Shown: positions 1 through 11,025 of the stretch, in pieces
Layout of the letters: each line of letters starts with the position of its first letter
Position numbering within the stretch: position 1 is the stretch's first letter
From: Scilla litardierei
Lineage: Eukaryota; Streptophyta; Magnoliopsida; Asparagales; Asparagaceae
DNA: 64,000 nt
Assembly (NCBI GenBank): GCA_030789695.1
Contig: CM061130.1
Coordinates: 17,478,561 to 17,542,560 of the forward strand
Reading direction: 5' to 3'
Position numbers and translations under genes: made by a program
Notes under the pieces: model-generated
Databases searched by the model: none
Told to the model about the DNA's origin: nothing
What the model saw: only the letters and a program-made list of their open reading frames with translations

Positions 1-2
1 TT

Positions 3-86
3 GGAGTAAGCAGAAATCAACCGCCGCTGAATTGCACCACCCCTGAGGATGACGCGCGGCCATCGCACGCACCAAACGAGAATTGA
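3..86 (+). CDS. E1 upstream ORF (gag-protease or pol), last 27 codons
   Basis: The frame beginning at base 3 is open to a TGA at 84-86 and ends in residues RPSHAPNEN. The E6 gag-protease ORF ends similarly (YAPNIPH), and in E4 and E6 the same double hairpin begins 12-15 bases after the stop, as it does here. This position, rather than protein similarity, is the main support. Whether the missing upstream part includes RT and integrase cannot be told from the window. Confidence 0.4.
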   Translation, partial: GVSRNQPPLNCTTPEDDARPSHAPNEN

Positions 87-98
87 TATATTATGTGG

Positions 99-146
99 AG
101 TCGAGCTCATGACTGAAAACGAGCGCTTATTGGGAGGCAACCCAAT
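99..146 (+). promoter_or_regulatory. E1 double hairpin after the upstream stop (H0 and H1)
   Basis: H0 is AGTCG-AGCTCA-TGACT (99-114, one G-T pair). H1 is ATTGGG-AGGCAA-CCCAAT (129-146, perfect 6-bp stem). Between them lies AAAACGAGCGCTT, which is nearly the same in E6. The loops are kept while the stems differ between elements (see E4 and E6), so RNA structure is likely to matter. The function is unknown. Confidence 0.6.
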
Positions 147-379
147 TCCGTAGTTTTTGAAATTTCTTTCTCATTTCCTTATTTTTCTATTTTTATTTCC
201 TATTTTTAGACAAAATCACAAAAATTATAAAAATTTTGACGAGATTGTGTTTTGTGTAGGGCGGAACATCGGGGGCATGCGCATTGACATATAAATGGAA
301 GAAAGCCGGAGGAAGATAATGAAGTTGAAAGATTTGAGAAGGAAAGTGAAAGGGAAGGAGGAATGGGAGCTACAGGAAA

Positions 380-1112
380 CTCGGACCGAGCAGCTCAGCT
401 GCTCAGTCGAGTCAAACGGAGACGGATACATAAGCTCGGCCCGAGTATATTTAGACTCGGTCTGAGCAGAACATGACTCGGCCCGAGTATCAATCTGCTC
501 GATCGAGCTGTACATGCTGAAGAATTTAGCGAAAAACATCACTCTGCCAACCCGGGCAGAGCATGTTGACTCGGCCCGAGTAAGATACGACTCGCCCCGA
601 GCACAAACCTGCTCGGTCGAGTTTTACAGGGAGCCAATTTGGAGCAAAAACGTCACTCTGTTAACCCGGCCCGAGTCTCAACGACTCGGCCCGAGTCTCA
701 ACGACTCGGAGGGAGTATTTCATTTAAAACTTTTACGTTGACCCAAGCCGAGCAGTATATATACTCGGCCCGAGTCAATTCGTCCGATCTAAAAATCTAA
801 CTTCCCCCGATCCGGCCGAGCAGCTCTGCAGCTCGGCCCGAGCCACGTCGGAATTTTAACTGACCCCGTCGGTTTAAGTTTTTATTTTTACTTAAATTTT
901 TTTTTTACTATTTTCCCCCCCACAGCCAAATACCGGCGACGATCCCCTCCCGAACCCTCCCCGAACCATGCCCTAGGGCGCTGCTCGCTCCACACCACTC
1001 CCCGAGTTGATCGACTCGGTTTGCATCTCCCCCCGAGTCAATCGGCTCGGTCGGAACACCAAACGCCCCCTGAGTGCACGGCTCGAGCCGAGCTGTATCC
1101 AGCTCGGCCCGA
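380..1112 (+). repeat. E1 array of CTCGGCCCGAG-type palindromes upstream of ORF3
   Basis: The leader between the double hairpin and ORF3 is filled with variants of ACTCGGCCCGAGT and GCTCGGCCGAGC, more than a dozen in about 730 bases. The same motif recurs in the E1 LTR at 5588-5840 and hardly anywhere else in the element. The units are short, near-palindromic and irregularly spaced, so this is not a satellite. Confidence 0.7.
897..925 (+). promoter_or_regulatory. Splice-acceptor-like site upstream of E1 ORF3
   Basis: A long pyrimidine run (T-rich, then a C run) ends in CACAG at 921-925, about 390 bases before the ORF3 start. Env-position ORFs of Athila elements are thought to need a spliced or subgenomic mRNA, so an acceptor here would fit. 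It is a sequence-pattern call only. Confidence 0.3.
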
Positions 1113-1319
1113 GTCACATTGAATTCTCAATTTTCGCTTTTCTATTCGATTTTCTAACATTTTGATGGTTTCATTTGGCAGGTACTCTATTCTTACGGCA
1201 GTAGCAGTTGCGTGGATCAGCTTGGTCGATATTTCGCTCGTCCGCATCACCCGCACACTCAGTACACTCTTTCCTTGCTCTATTTTTTCATACCGTATTA
1301 TTTTTCTGCTCGCATCTCC

Positions 1320-3722
1320 ATGGTCCGCACTCGCGGATCGATCACGCCCCCCAGCTCGCGGGAAGAGACCGTCTTCTGGCGCGTCATCTTCCCGTCCGCT
1401 GCGGCGTGCACACACCACTTCCACTACCACACCCCCTATCACATCCACCATCCATACCACTGTCGCCACTACCGCCACTACCATCCCCTCCACCACCACA
1501 CCTATAGCATCAGCTTCTATCCCCTCCACCACCGCTGTCGCATCGCCTCCACCTTCCTCACCCCTAGTGACGACCCCATAGCTTCCATCCCCACCCACGG
1601 CATCAATTTCCGCGATAGAGCGCAGAGATCGTGCTATGCTAGGCTGCACCAGCGTCGTCTTATCCCCACAGTTTTCGTGCACGTCCCAGCCCTTACATCC
1701 CTTGGCATTCTCCAGGGCATCCACCACCTCTACCAGGCGATTGGTTTCGACCAATTCCTGGGAGTTCATGCCCCCACATACACCCGATTAGCCCTTGAGG
1801 GTCTTAGCTCCCTCACTTTAACCGACGCCAGTGACGGCATTACTTTTCGGCTCCTGGATCACAAGTACACAATCACTTTTGCTATGATCCGGGACTACTT
1901 GCACTTCCCCGCCGTCCCTGACCATAGGGCAAATTTTTTCCCTACCCACGACCTAGACGACTTTCACGCTTGCACATTTTGGCAGCGTATCTCTGGACTG
2001 CCCGAGTATCGCCCCAGCCTGGCAAAGGCCTCGTGCATTGTGCACCCGTGCCTTCGTTTTGCTCAGAGGCACCTGGCGTACACACTATTTTGTAGACCTG
2101 AGGTCGGGACTATGTCCCTCCCCGAGCTTACCCACCTTTGGGGTATGACCTGACCTCTTAGACTCCACCCAGATGGCTCCGCGCGACCATTCATGTTGTC
2201 TGACGCTGCCCTCTTGGCTGTGTCAGAGACTCTACCAGACAGCCACCTCTTACCACACCACATATATTTGCTGCGGTGGTTTCTTTACCATCTTTGCTAG
2301 GATCTTAGGTCTCTCTCTACCCGATGACTTGCACCGCCCTCCTGGCCCGACACGCCTCCCCACTGGCGTGCTCGAGCATATGCAGATTCTCCGCCCCTAC
2401 GGTGCTCGTCACTGGCGTTACCTCGTCGGCACTGGCCATGACACCCATATGATCCTTCCTGCCCCTGACCTGACGCATATTCATGCTGTCCAGTTAGACT
2501 GGATGATTCCTCAGGTTTTCCCACTCCCTCCGATTCACGACCTTGAGCCCCCTGGGGCACCGGTCGAGGCAGCCGCCGATGACCCCCGGCCCCCACTCCT
2601 TTGATTTCGAGCTCCTCAATTTAGCCACCCTGGTTGCCGGTCTCCCTGTCCCTCCCGCTCACACATCTTCTGGAGCTGCCTCTACCACCCATGTTTCCTC
2701 AGCTTCCACGGTCGTCGAGTCGTCGAGGACTGTCCTCACTTCCTGCCCCGACGCTTATATCACTTTAGCTGCTGTATCTGTGCCTGACGGCACAGATCTA
2801 CCTTTTTTCTGACGACATGATAGATTTAGATGCTCCCTCACTAGATCCTGTCCCCACCCTCCCACCTCTTTCAGAGCTTATGGCTTCTGCCTCATTGCTT
2901 GGCACCACATCCCCCTCACCGTCGGTTGTTTTCACGGAGTCTGTCGCGACATCTGTCCTCACTTCTGTGTCGTCGATAGCTCTAGCTTCTCTCACTAGCT
3001 CACCCTTGCCCACATACCACGCTAGGCCCGGTGCCTCGACTGCATCGGGTCTCTTATCACGAGTAGTGACCTACCGACATACCACCCGTACCCACCCCGA
3101 GCCTCGTTCCTCGGACTCTCGCTTGACCGCCCTCGTGGAGTTGACCTCCCGCCTACAGCAGGATTTCGACGATTTTCGTGAGGAGTCTAGGACTCACAGA
3201 TCTAAGGTAGAGTCGGATCTCACATCAATTCTAGACCTATTGAGACACCGTGGCCTACCTACGGTGATACTTGCTCACCCTCCCCCGCCTAGGCCATCTA
3301 CTATGGCTGACCCTGCACAGCTCCATTTTTCACTCTCGCTGGCTTCTGCAGAGCCTACGTCTTCTACCCTTGAGCCGTCAGCCATAGTCGATCTTCTCAC
3401 AGCCATGGTCCCGTACACTTCAGATCCTCCCTCCTCCACCATAGACCCCCCTGTAGCCCTCCCCACGTGTCCCAGCCACAAGACTCACCACCCACCGCCC
3501 CGGGTCCACAACAGAGGGACCCATCACCACCCCCAGAGGGTGGTGCCTCTGCTTGATACAGTCCTACCCAGATTTGGCCCCCCCATTTATTTGTGCCCAT
3601 TTGTCTCTTCGGGGCCCTGGTTTACCACATCTTGGGGGAGGCCCCCACTCATGCATCATTCCACATTGCATTACATCATGTCACTTTTTAATTTTTATTT
3701 CCTTTTTTCTTTATTCACATAG
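1320..3722 (+). pseudogene. E1 ORF3, broken plant retroelement ORF3 protein
   Basis: A plant retroelement protein of the Athila ORF / 'putative plant transposon protein' type, function unknown. The probable start is the ATG at 1320 (MVRTRG...), matching the basic start of the E6 protein. A Ser/Thr/Pro-rich stretch continues in another frame to about 1581. The core domain runs in the first frame to a TGA at 2153 (motifs AKASCIVHPCLRFAQR, GTMSLPELT). It resumes in a third frame from 2173 (ICCGG, PDDLHRPPGPT, RPYGARHW). The C-terminal Ser/Pro-rich part is in further frames (2543-2812, 2817-3722) and includes a coiled-coil-like stretch near 3120-3250. At least three frameshifts make it non-functional. 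Alignment with the intact E6 protein supports the call. Confidence 0.75.
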
Positions 3723-3790
3723 TTTTTTATCTTATTTTCACCGCCCATCCCACCCCGTGAGCATCATCTCCCTCTCACGAGCGATTTCTT

Positions 3791-3825
3791 AGCAGTGAGG
3801 ACACTGCTAGGTTTAGCTTGGGGGA
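3791..3825 (+). promoter_or_regulatory. E1 hairpin plus internal purine tract (module H2)
   Basis: A perfect 7-bp hairpin AGCAGTG-AGGA-CACTGCT (3791-3808) is followed by AGGTTTAGCTTGGGGGAT. The layout mirrors the hairpin and polypurine tract next to the 3' LTR at 5231-5269. It lies about 70 bases after the last ORF. It could be a second plus-strand priming site; this is inference. Confidence 0.5.
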
Positions 3826-5230
3826 TGAGCGCTGTCGCTTTATTTTTATTTTTATTTTTATTTTTTTTATTTTTTGCATTTCCTCCCTTATTTTCAGTTT
3901 TTATTTCACTTTTTCGCCACTTACCACCCCATTTTATTTTTCTCATTTTGCATAATATCTTTTGTTTTTCCTCATGCATGCATTCTCTTTTTATCTATTT
4001 CCACTTTTTCTCTTTTTCCCCTTATTTCTGCTGAGGATGGTCTGAATGATGATATCTCTCTAGGCCCTATTAGTTTTTAGCGATGCTTATCCCATTGGCA
4101 TGCTATTAGGATTAATTTCAGCTTTATCGTCTATATGCACGTATTTCTTTTGATGATCTGCTTGATTTAATACCCGATATGAATTGAAATCAATTGCATG
4201 AATTAGTATCTAGTATGATATATGTTGGGAAACGCACCAGGTTCACGCATCACTGTACACTTGGAGCACCTATTTTTATTATCTTATTCACTTCTGTTTG
4301 CATGCCTGTTGACATTGTGATTATTACCGCATGCTATTTTCAGTGTTCATTTAGAGAAGTGAATAACCCATGCTATATATGAGTTTAGTTAGAGTTTTAT
4401 TTTATCGAACTGATGTGCACCCTCTTATGAGTGAACCGAGTGTCCCACTATCTTCCTTCTCCACATATCTACTTTTTTCTCTACATATCAGTTGGTTACA
4501 CCCCTACAGCTACTTTATTGCATCTCACTCCCCATGTATAAAAATAAAAAGGCATAGCTTCTTATCTGTCAAAAAAAGAGAAAAAGAAAAAAAAGGAAGA
4601 AAGAATAAATATCGTCTTGTGCTATTCCATTAAGAAGCTATATCTCTTTCTGGGAAGAAAAAGAAATTAAATTTCATATCATTTTCATTGATGCGATGCC
4701 TCAAGCTAAGCTTAGGGGGGATAAACCAACTGATCATATGAGTGAGCTTGACATTAGAGTGGAGACGGTGCATGTCGGGGAGATTTAATAAAACCCAAAC
4801 TTTATGAATTACTTTAATTTTGGGGATTTTTCACGTATCGATTTGAATATCTGAATGGCATGATATTTTTATTCTCTATTGCATGTTGCGTGAATCTTTT
4901 GTGCTCCTTGTGTATATTTGATTGAAAGGGCGTTGTCAACTATTTTATACTAGACTCTACGGATTGCATGAGATTGATAGGATTTGATGGTGTTGTTTCA
5001 GTAGATCCCTATTCTTGCCTGCATTACGTGACATATGATTTATGAAGTTTGAAATTATCAATAGCATGCATGTTTAGCATTCAGAGCATCGTGATAGACT
5101 TTTTAGGCCTGAGATCTGACCGATCATCCTTAGCAATTATCTCTTATTCCTCTCTCTTTGTTTTTCACTTCTTTTATTTTCAGTTTTTTTCTTTTCATTT
5201 AGTTTCCCTCCCGGCGTACCGATTATTCGT
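3826..5230 (+). other. E1 non-coding 3' region
   Basis: About 1.4 kb between ORF3 and the 3' LTR is T-rich with many stops in all frames. Apart from T-rich low-complexity tracts (about 3840-4020) and an A/G-rich run near 4560-4600, I recognise no gene or motif. Confidence 0.6.
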
Positions 5231-5269
5231 CTTCCTCGAGGACGAGTAAGAGGTAAACTTAGGGGATTT
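5231..5269 (+). promoter_or_regulatory. E1 PPT-proximal hairpin and polypurine tract (module H3)
   Basis: CTTCCTCGAGGACGAGTAAG (5231-5250) folds as CTCG-AGGA-CGAG with outer CTT/AAG pairs. The polypurine tract AACTTAGGGGATTT follows and abuts the LTR start TGATGTG. The 23 bases from CTTCC to AAGAGG are identical to the E6 copy. Confidence 0.7.
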
Positions 5270-6792
5270 TGATGTGTCCATATTTTACATCATTTTCATA
5301 TCATATTTCCATCGCATTGCATGTCATCCCCACGTCCAAATCCCTCTTTTTACTGCGATTTTGGTATTTCTGACGATATTTCGAGTTTTGCAGTGTATTT
5401 TGAATTTTCAAGGATTTTGGAGCGATTTGGACCCCCGCCTGGGTTTGGACACATCCGACATGCTCATGAGCTTGTTGGCAGGGCTCTGGAGGAGTTCGCC
5501 GTGTTCTCAGAGCTGAAGGAGGAGAAGAAGGAGAAAGAAGAAGGAGACAGAGAGAGACAGTAGCAGCAAGGAGATTTCCCCGAAAATGCTCGACCCGAGC
5601 AGCTACAGCTCGGGCTGAGCCATGACACGCTGAAGGGAGCACAGATTCGGCCGACGTGGCCTGAGCAGGTCAGCTGCTCGGCCAGATGGTGTGCCCTGAG
5701 TATCCCCCGAGCAGCACCTGAGTATACGCTGAGCAGCCGACCGAGTCGCCCATCCTGAGCCCGAGCGAGACGCGACGCGGGCCGAGTTCCTTACCGAGCA
5801 ACTCCCACTCGAGCCGAGTCATATACTCGGCCGGCAGCTTCTGGGGCATTTTTGGAAGTTTGGTGAATCGCGCAGATTGCGCGATTGGCTGCTGAAGCTC
5901 GCGATGCGGGCTCGGCTGAAGGGGAGTTCACAGTACTAGTTTTTTTGGGGGAGGAGATTAGGAGAGCGGTAGAGATTGATTTGAGAGGAATTTTTGGATT
6001 GATTTTTGTAGCAAATTCTGGATCATTTATCGAAGATTATTGTTTTATGCTTTCTCTGGAATTGTTCTTCGCTCACTCTCATTGTAAGTAATTTTTAGCC
6101 CTAGTCTCTTTTGTTACAAGAAATGTTTTCCTAAGCAATTTCGATATTTTCGTGTGTCCCGACCACCATGAGTGAGTAGATTCCCTCTAGGGCCGATGGG
6201 TGAACCCTAGGATTTTAGGGGAAAATGTAGATCTGGATCCGTACATCGGATTGGGGATCTAGGGTTGTATTTCGGTAGATCCTACCGAATCCGTAGATAA
6301 TCCGGATTGAGATCGTGCCCACGGTCTGTGGAATTGATGTGCTTAAGGGGTATCTAAGGATTCGAATAAGGAAATCTACGGTCTGTAGAATCGATGTGCT
6401 TAAGGGCTATGTCGAGGGCTACTGCCATTGCATCGACGAGAGCAACCGAAATACCCCGCAATTCCAACCCACGAGAGTGGTACGAATTGGGGGATTAATT
6501 CCCTAGCCCTAATGCGATGTGAGGAACCTATCCAACATCAACCCCAACGATCCTAGCGACGATCCCTAAAGCCCTAGTTCCTCTTATTAAATTACACAAC
6601 AAAAATCATCAACTCAACCCTTTTACTCCGACCGCTACATTACTTCTAGATTTAGAAATTGACTGAGATTACCAAGGACACTATCACCGTCCCTGTGGGA
6701 TTCGACTATCTTATATACTACAACTCGACACCGTCCGTTTGCGGATTGAACACGTAGTCGTAGCCTAGGAGCCATATTACGCCTGACGATCA
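5270..6792 (+). repeat. E1 3' LTR
   Basis: It starts TGATGTGTCC directly after the polypurine tract and is about 1.5 kb long. Palindromes (CTCGGCCCGAG-like) occupy 5588-5840. A run of small hairpins lies at 6271-6489, including TTCGGTAG-ATC-CTACCGAA (6271-6289) and two with loop GGTCT. The partner 5' LTR is outside the window, so the end is set only by a likely ...GATCA or ...GACA terminus. Confidence 0.65.
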
Positions 6793-7165
6793 TGACACTG
6801 CCAGGTGGATCTTAGGTGTGGATTGCGGGCGCGTCAACCTTTCACTTCGCTTCAGCTTCAGGTCGGGTCGGACACGTGTGCATCACCCGGTCGGTTGGCT
6901 GTGTCCAACCGATCGGGTGGGGGCTAAAAGATGGCAATCTTCGTCGTTTGGCCCCCCTGGATCGCGTGTGACTCCTCCCGTTGCTCCGGGGACTTATGAT
7001 ATCTTCGTTATGTGTCCCCTACGCTGGCAATCTCCTGCAAACACACAAAAGCACAGAAAAGTGAAAGAAAACTAGAAAACACGAGAAAATGGATACGGGA
7101 TGGCGGAAAATAACGGAAAAACACAAAGAAGACGTGTGTGAATACATAAAATATACACACACGTC
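6793..7165 (-). mobile_element. E2: LTR fragment of an E4-related Athila-like element
   Basis: The segment ends GTGTGTGAATACATAAAATA...CACACGTCA, closely matching the end of the E4 LTR at 9750-9780, and carries CCGATCGGGTGGG-type motifs. It is a right-hand LTR or a solo LTR, cut on its left by E1, and its right end abuts E3 LTR sequence at 7166. Adjacent bases GGCAC (7166-7170) would be its target duplication, but the left copy is outside the window. Confidence 0.65.
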
Positions 7166-7634
7166 AGGCACCTAAGCCCAGCACCAGGGCCTAGGCGCCC
7201 CAGGCCAAGGCGCGCCAGGGCCTAGCGCCCAGGCCCCTGGGCTAGGCGCCCAATGCCCAGGTATGCCTGGACCGGGTGACCTAAACCCGGGCACCTGGGC
7301 CTGGCGCCCAGGCCCAATTCGGCCCATTGGTAGGTCACATGCCTAGTTTGGGCATGGGTAAGGGGCTATTTTGGGACTTTTGGGTTTCTCTCTATTAAAA
7401 ACCCTTTTAAATAGGTTTTCTGAACCCATTTGGACTCCGATTTGAGTGTGGTTTTCTTTGTAACTTTCACATGAAAATCCTCTTCCATGTCTATGCCTTT
7501 ATATAATAAATATGCTCGCAAACAATTTGCGTAGTATTTAAATACTATTGCATCAAATGAAATTAAACACACATCATTAATAAAAATACATTTGCATCAA
7601 ATACAGATGAACTGAGGGCATACATCCCTCAACA
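7166..7634 (-). repeat. E3 3' LTR, truncated
   Basis: It matches 53360-53864 throughout, including GC-rich CCAGG/GCGCC repeats, an ACCCTTTT...AATAGGTTTT stretch, and the end GGGCATACATCCCTCAACA. The rest of the LTR was separated by the E2 insertion. Confidence 0.75.
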
Positions 7635-8183
7635 TCTCCCACTTGCACTCCGGATCATTTATCCAGAATTCAAAAGCTATCGGCAAACTCTTTGCAGTTT
7701 TATGTCTCTGGTATCAAATGCATTTTCTCCCTAATTTCTACCTATTACTTAACAAAGGTCTCACTCTGTGTGAGACCCTACAGCATAACCCTACTACATG
7801 TGGGGCTCGAAACCCCAGACGGCAGTGACCACGAGCAGCATGTGTAGTCCCTGTTTCGGTAGCATACTTATGTGGTTAACTTATCGACATGAGTATTGTC
7901 GGGACCACCCTGATTGTGTCCGTGATGAATACAGCAGTTTTAGTCTCTTTGTCAAAACTATGCCGCTTAGTCAAACCTAGGGTATGGTGAACTATCAACC
8001 CTACTAGCTTGAAATTGGTTAGTCTCAATCGATCTTTAGTCAAATAATGTTGGACTTCTTCCTACTTACTCTGACCAGAGTTTTCACTAAAGATCGAACT
8101 AACACTGCGACACTAACTCCCTATAAACTGGAGAGACAAATCCTCTCTTGGTCATTACTCTCCTCGCACGCTTCGAGTTTCAT
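7635..8183 (-). other. E3 interior, 3' end
   Basis: It begins with the minus-strand polypurine tract next to the LTR. The remaining 540 bases have no conserved reading frame that I can identify. It stops at the E4 insertion; TTCAT at 8179-8183 pairs with GTCAT at 48157-48161 as an imperfect target duplication. Confidence 0.55.
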
Positions 8184-9780
8184 TGACTACCCATCCGTTT
8201 GACACGCAACCAGGACGGGGATACTAGAATTAGAATTAATAAACTGCAAGCGCATGGTGTCGAAGTGTGGCTTGGGGGTCGATCACGGGGAGGCGTGTGT
8301 TGTACTTGCAAACATTCAGGAACCGGACCACTCGGTGGATGAGCTACCTATTCTCGATTGGTTATTATGATTGTAAACTAATAGAACAGATGTAAAAGAT
8401 AAAAAGGCAACCTTGGACTTTGGCTTCCGCCCTAATCATGGATTCTCACTATTACGGTCCAAGGATATGAATATGACCGAATGCTAGGGTTTGGCGATGA
8501 GACATTACCTCTAAAAGTGGTACTTAGCGTCCCATAGGCCTGATATTTCGGTCGATGCCCAGGATGATACGCTAGGTCTACCCGGCTTCGGATGATGGGC
8601 ATTCCCATGTCCAACACCATCCGACTCCGGGAGCACTGAGTTCGCAACGATCGCTCCCAACATTTCATCCAAGCCGTTTCCACGTGCAAGGACTCAATGT
8701 CAACGCTAGGGGGTGAGCTATGGCTAGAGAATCAAACTCCCATTTTATTTCCTCTTGACCCAACGGTCAAAGGCGGTCTTTTTCCCGCCAATGACAATGA
8801 AACGCCCCCACATAACTATCAAAATCCCTAGATACAATCGGATCCCTAGACCTATGGCCGTTCTAGGAAGAACCCACGAAGGGGCTTCCACCAATGTCCT
8901 AGATTGAAGAACTACTCACTAAACATGGTAGCAAATACAATAACAGAAGATATAGCCATCAGAATTGAAATCAAGCAATTGTTCATTGTAGCAAATAGAA
9001 GCATAAACACAATATCAAAATATGAGAACGATCAAGGAACTTACACTAAGTGTTAAGTTGAAGCCGCTGAAAAATCCCTTAAACAGCTTAAAAAGTGGGG
9101 ACTCGTTTCTGGAAAAACCTAGCACTATTTATACAAGTGGGCAAGATGACATGGAATATTCCCACAAAAAGACAAAAACAGATACTCACCCGATCGGGTG
9201 AGACTTCACCCGATCGGGTGAAGCGATGGAAGAATATGTCTTCAGCTCTGATAAATCTCACCTGATCACTGAACCGATCGGGTGATTCTTAGATTTCTTG
9301 AGCTTGGGAAGCAGCAGCAGCTGACCCGATCCGTTGAAAGTGCCAACCCGATCGGGTCACAATACATGACCCGATCGGTTGACAAGTCAACCGACCGGGT
9401 GGGCTTTGGCCTTCAAAACTGCCCTCTGTCATACATCCACCCGATCACTGAACCGATCGGGTGAAACAGTCTCTTTTTCAGCACTGACACAGGCTGCATG
9501 ACCCGGTCGGGTGGCTATTCCACCCGATCGGTTGAGAGCTGATACATAGTCATCTATGACGAATGGCTCTCGGGATCTCGTGCGACACTTCACGTTGCTC
9601 CAGGGACTCATGATGTTGGCCTTATATGTCTCCTGCGCTAGCAATGTCTTGCAAATACACATAAACTCAACGAAAGTAAAATGAAACTAAAAACACAAAG
9701 AAACGGATACGAAATAACGAAAATCGACGAAAAACGACGGAGAAGACGTGCGTGAATATATAAAATATAAACACACGTCA
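8184..9780 (-). repeat. E4 3' LTR
   Basis: It starts TGACTACCC and ends ACACACGTCA on the + strand and matches 46544-48156. CACCCGATCGGGTG palindromes lie at 9187-9535. Stem-loops lie at 8524-8658, e.g. CGGATG/CATCCG enclosing ATGGG-CATT-CCCAT, and GGGAGC/GCTCCC. Confidence 0.88.
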
Positions 9781-9819
9781 AAATCCACCAAGCTGAACTC
9801 TTCCTCGTCTTCGAGGAAG
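9781..9819 (-). promoter_or_regulatory. E4 polypurine tract and PPT-proximal hairpin
   Basis: On the minus strand a perfect 8-bp hairpin CTTCCTCGAAGACGAGGAAG precedes AGTTCAGCTTGGTGGATTT, which abuts the LTR start TGACGTGTG. It is the E4 version of the modules in E1 and E6; the second stem half is G-rich here and restores pairing that E1 lacks. Confidence 0.7.
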
Positions 9820-10963
9820 AAGAGTGAGAATAGAAGCCCGGCGGGAGAAAATAGAAAGAGAGAAACAGAAAAAGAAAAAAGAAATCCTAGATTACCTGTC
9901 AGAGCCAATGGAAACAAACACAACACATTAAGAAGAATTCGAGATGCATAACACTAAGCCCAGGAATACGAGTTCCCACTAGTGTCGTGGGTTCACATGG
10001 TGAAGCGAGAGTGCGATTATGAGCTAGCCAACGGTGTAACTATCTAAATCATGCGATGAAGATCCATATAGACATATCCATGGAATGACCCAAATATCTA
10101 ATCAATTCAAGTTTGCGGTGAATAACAGTTCAAGCATGCATAAGAATAGAGTAAGAATAGAAACATGCCATATGTTCGGGACTCTACCACTAGACACTAC
10201 GAAATCACCGCACGATTGCCGAGATGATTGCTAGAAAGCTCACATGCCAAGTGTGTTCGAAAATGAAAGGGGTTGAGTAGGTTTGGAGGAGAGTACTTGG
10301 TACAAATTTTAGCCTTCTCTTTATTCACGGCGGTAGGAGTGATATTTACAACAGAAACTTTTCTTAGGTTTTAGATTTTTGTATTTTTTTTGGATTTTGG
10401 CTATACATATTCTTTCTTTTCTCTCTTTTTTGTTTTGGATTTTCCCTTTTTTTTTAATTTTTTGGATTTTTTGTAGAAGTAGCAAAATGTGCATTCTCCA
10501 AAAGTGGGAGAACGATGCGCTAGTAAGTGGCAAAATTGTGTACTCTCCCAAGTGGAAGTTAAGTACACGACGAGGGGATTTGCACAAAGCAAAACAAAAA
10601 AGAATTCGAATTCTAAACACTTGGCAAAAGGCATTTTTCGCGGATCAGAGCGTAAGCAACATGTGTTATCCTAGTCCTATTGGTAGAGTCCCGATACATG
10701 CGATTTGAAGCGTACATATATAGTTTGATTCATGCATAATGAAGCAGAAAGTAGAAGCAATATACTGCATATTCGAAATTGAAGCATGATAGTCTAGGGG
10801 TCATCCATGGATAGGCATATAAAACAAAATCACGACCTAGAAGCACACCAATTAGCTAGTCACAACACACAACTCAACACAAAAGGCAAAGTGAACCCAC
10901 GGAGCGTAAAATGCAACTGAACTTGGCTTCCTAAGGTTAGCGAAGATAGTTATCATTGCTTAG

Positions 10964-11025
<62 letters not shown>

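Larger units (their letters stand above)
1..6792 (+). mobile_element. E1: Athila-like Ty3/gypsy element, 3' part
   Basis: This is the 3' half of a + strand LTR retrotransposon whose 5' end lies left of the window. In order it shows the end of an upstream ORF (to 86), a double hairpin (99-146), a palindrome-rich leader, a broken ORF3 (1320-3722), a hairpin plus purine tract (3791-3825), a non-coding tail, a polypurine tract (5256-5269) and a 3' LTR from 5270. The same order is seen in E4 and E6, which have tRNA-Asp primer sites, so I class it as Athila-like by analogy. Its LTR appears to have landed inside E2, because E4-family LTR sequence continues directly after it. The exact end is uncertain: ...CGATCA at 6792 or ...GACA at 6796. 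Confidence 0.75.

Noticed and set aside
129..146. H1 hairpin as a transcription terminator
   Set aside because: No U-tract follows at once, the loop rather than stem GC content is conserved, and intrinsic terminators are not expected in plant nuclear DNA.
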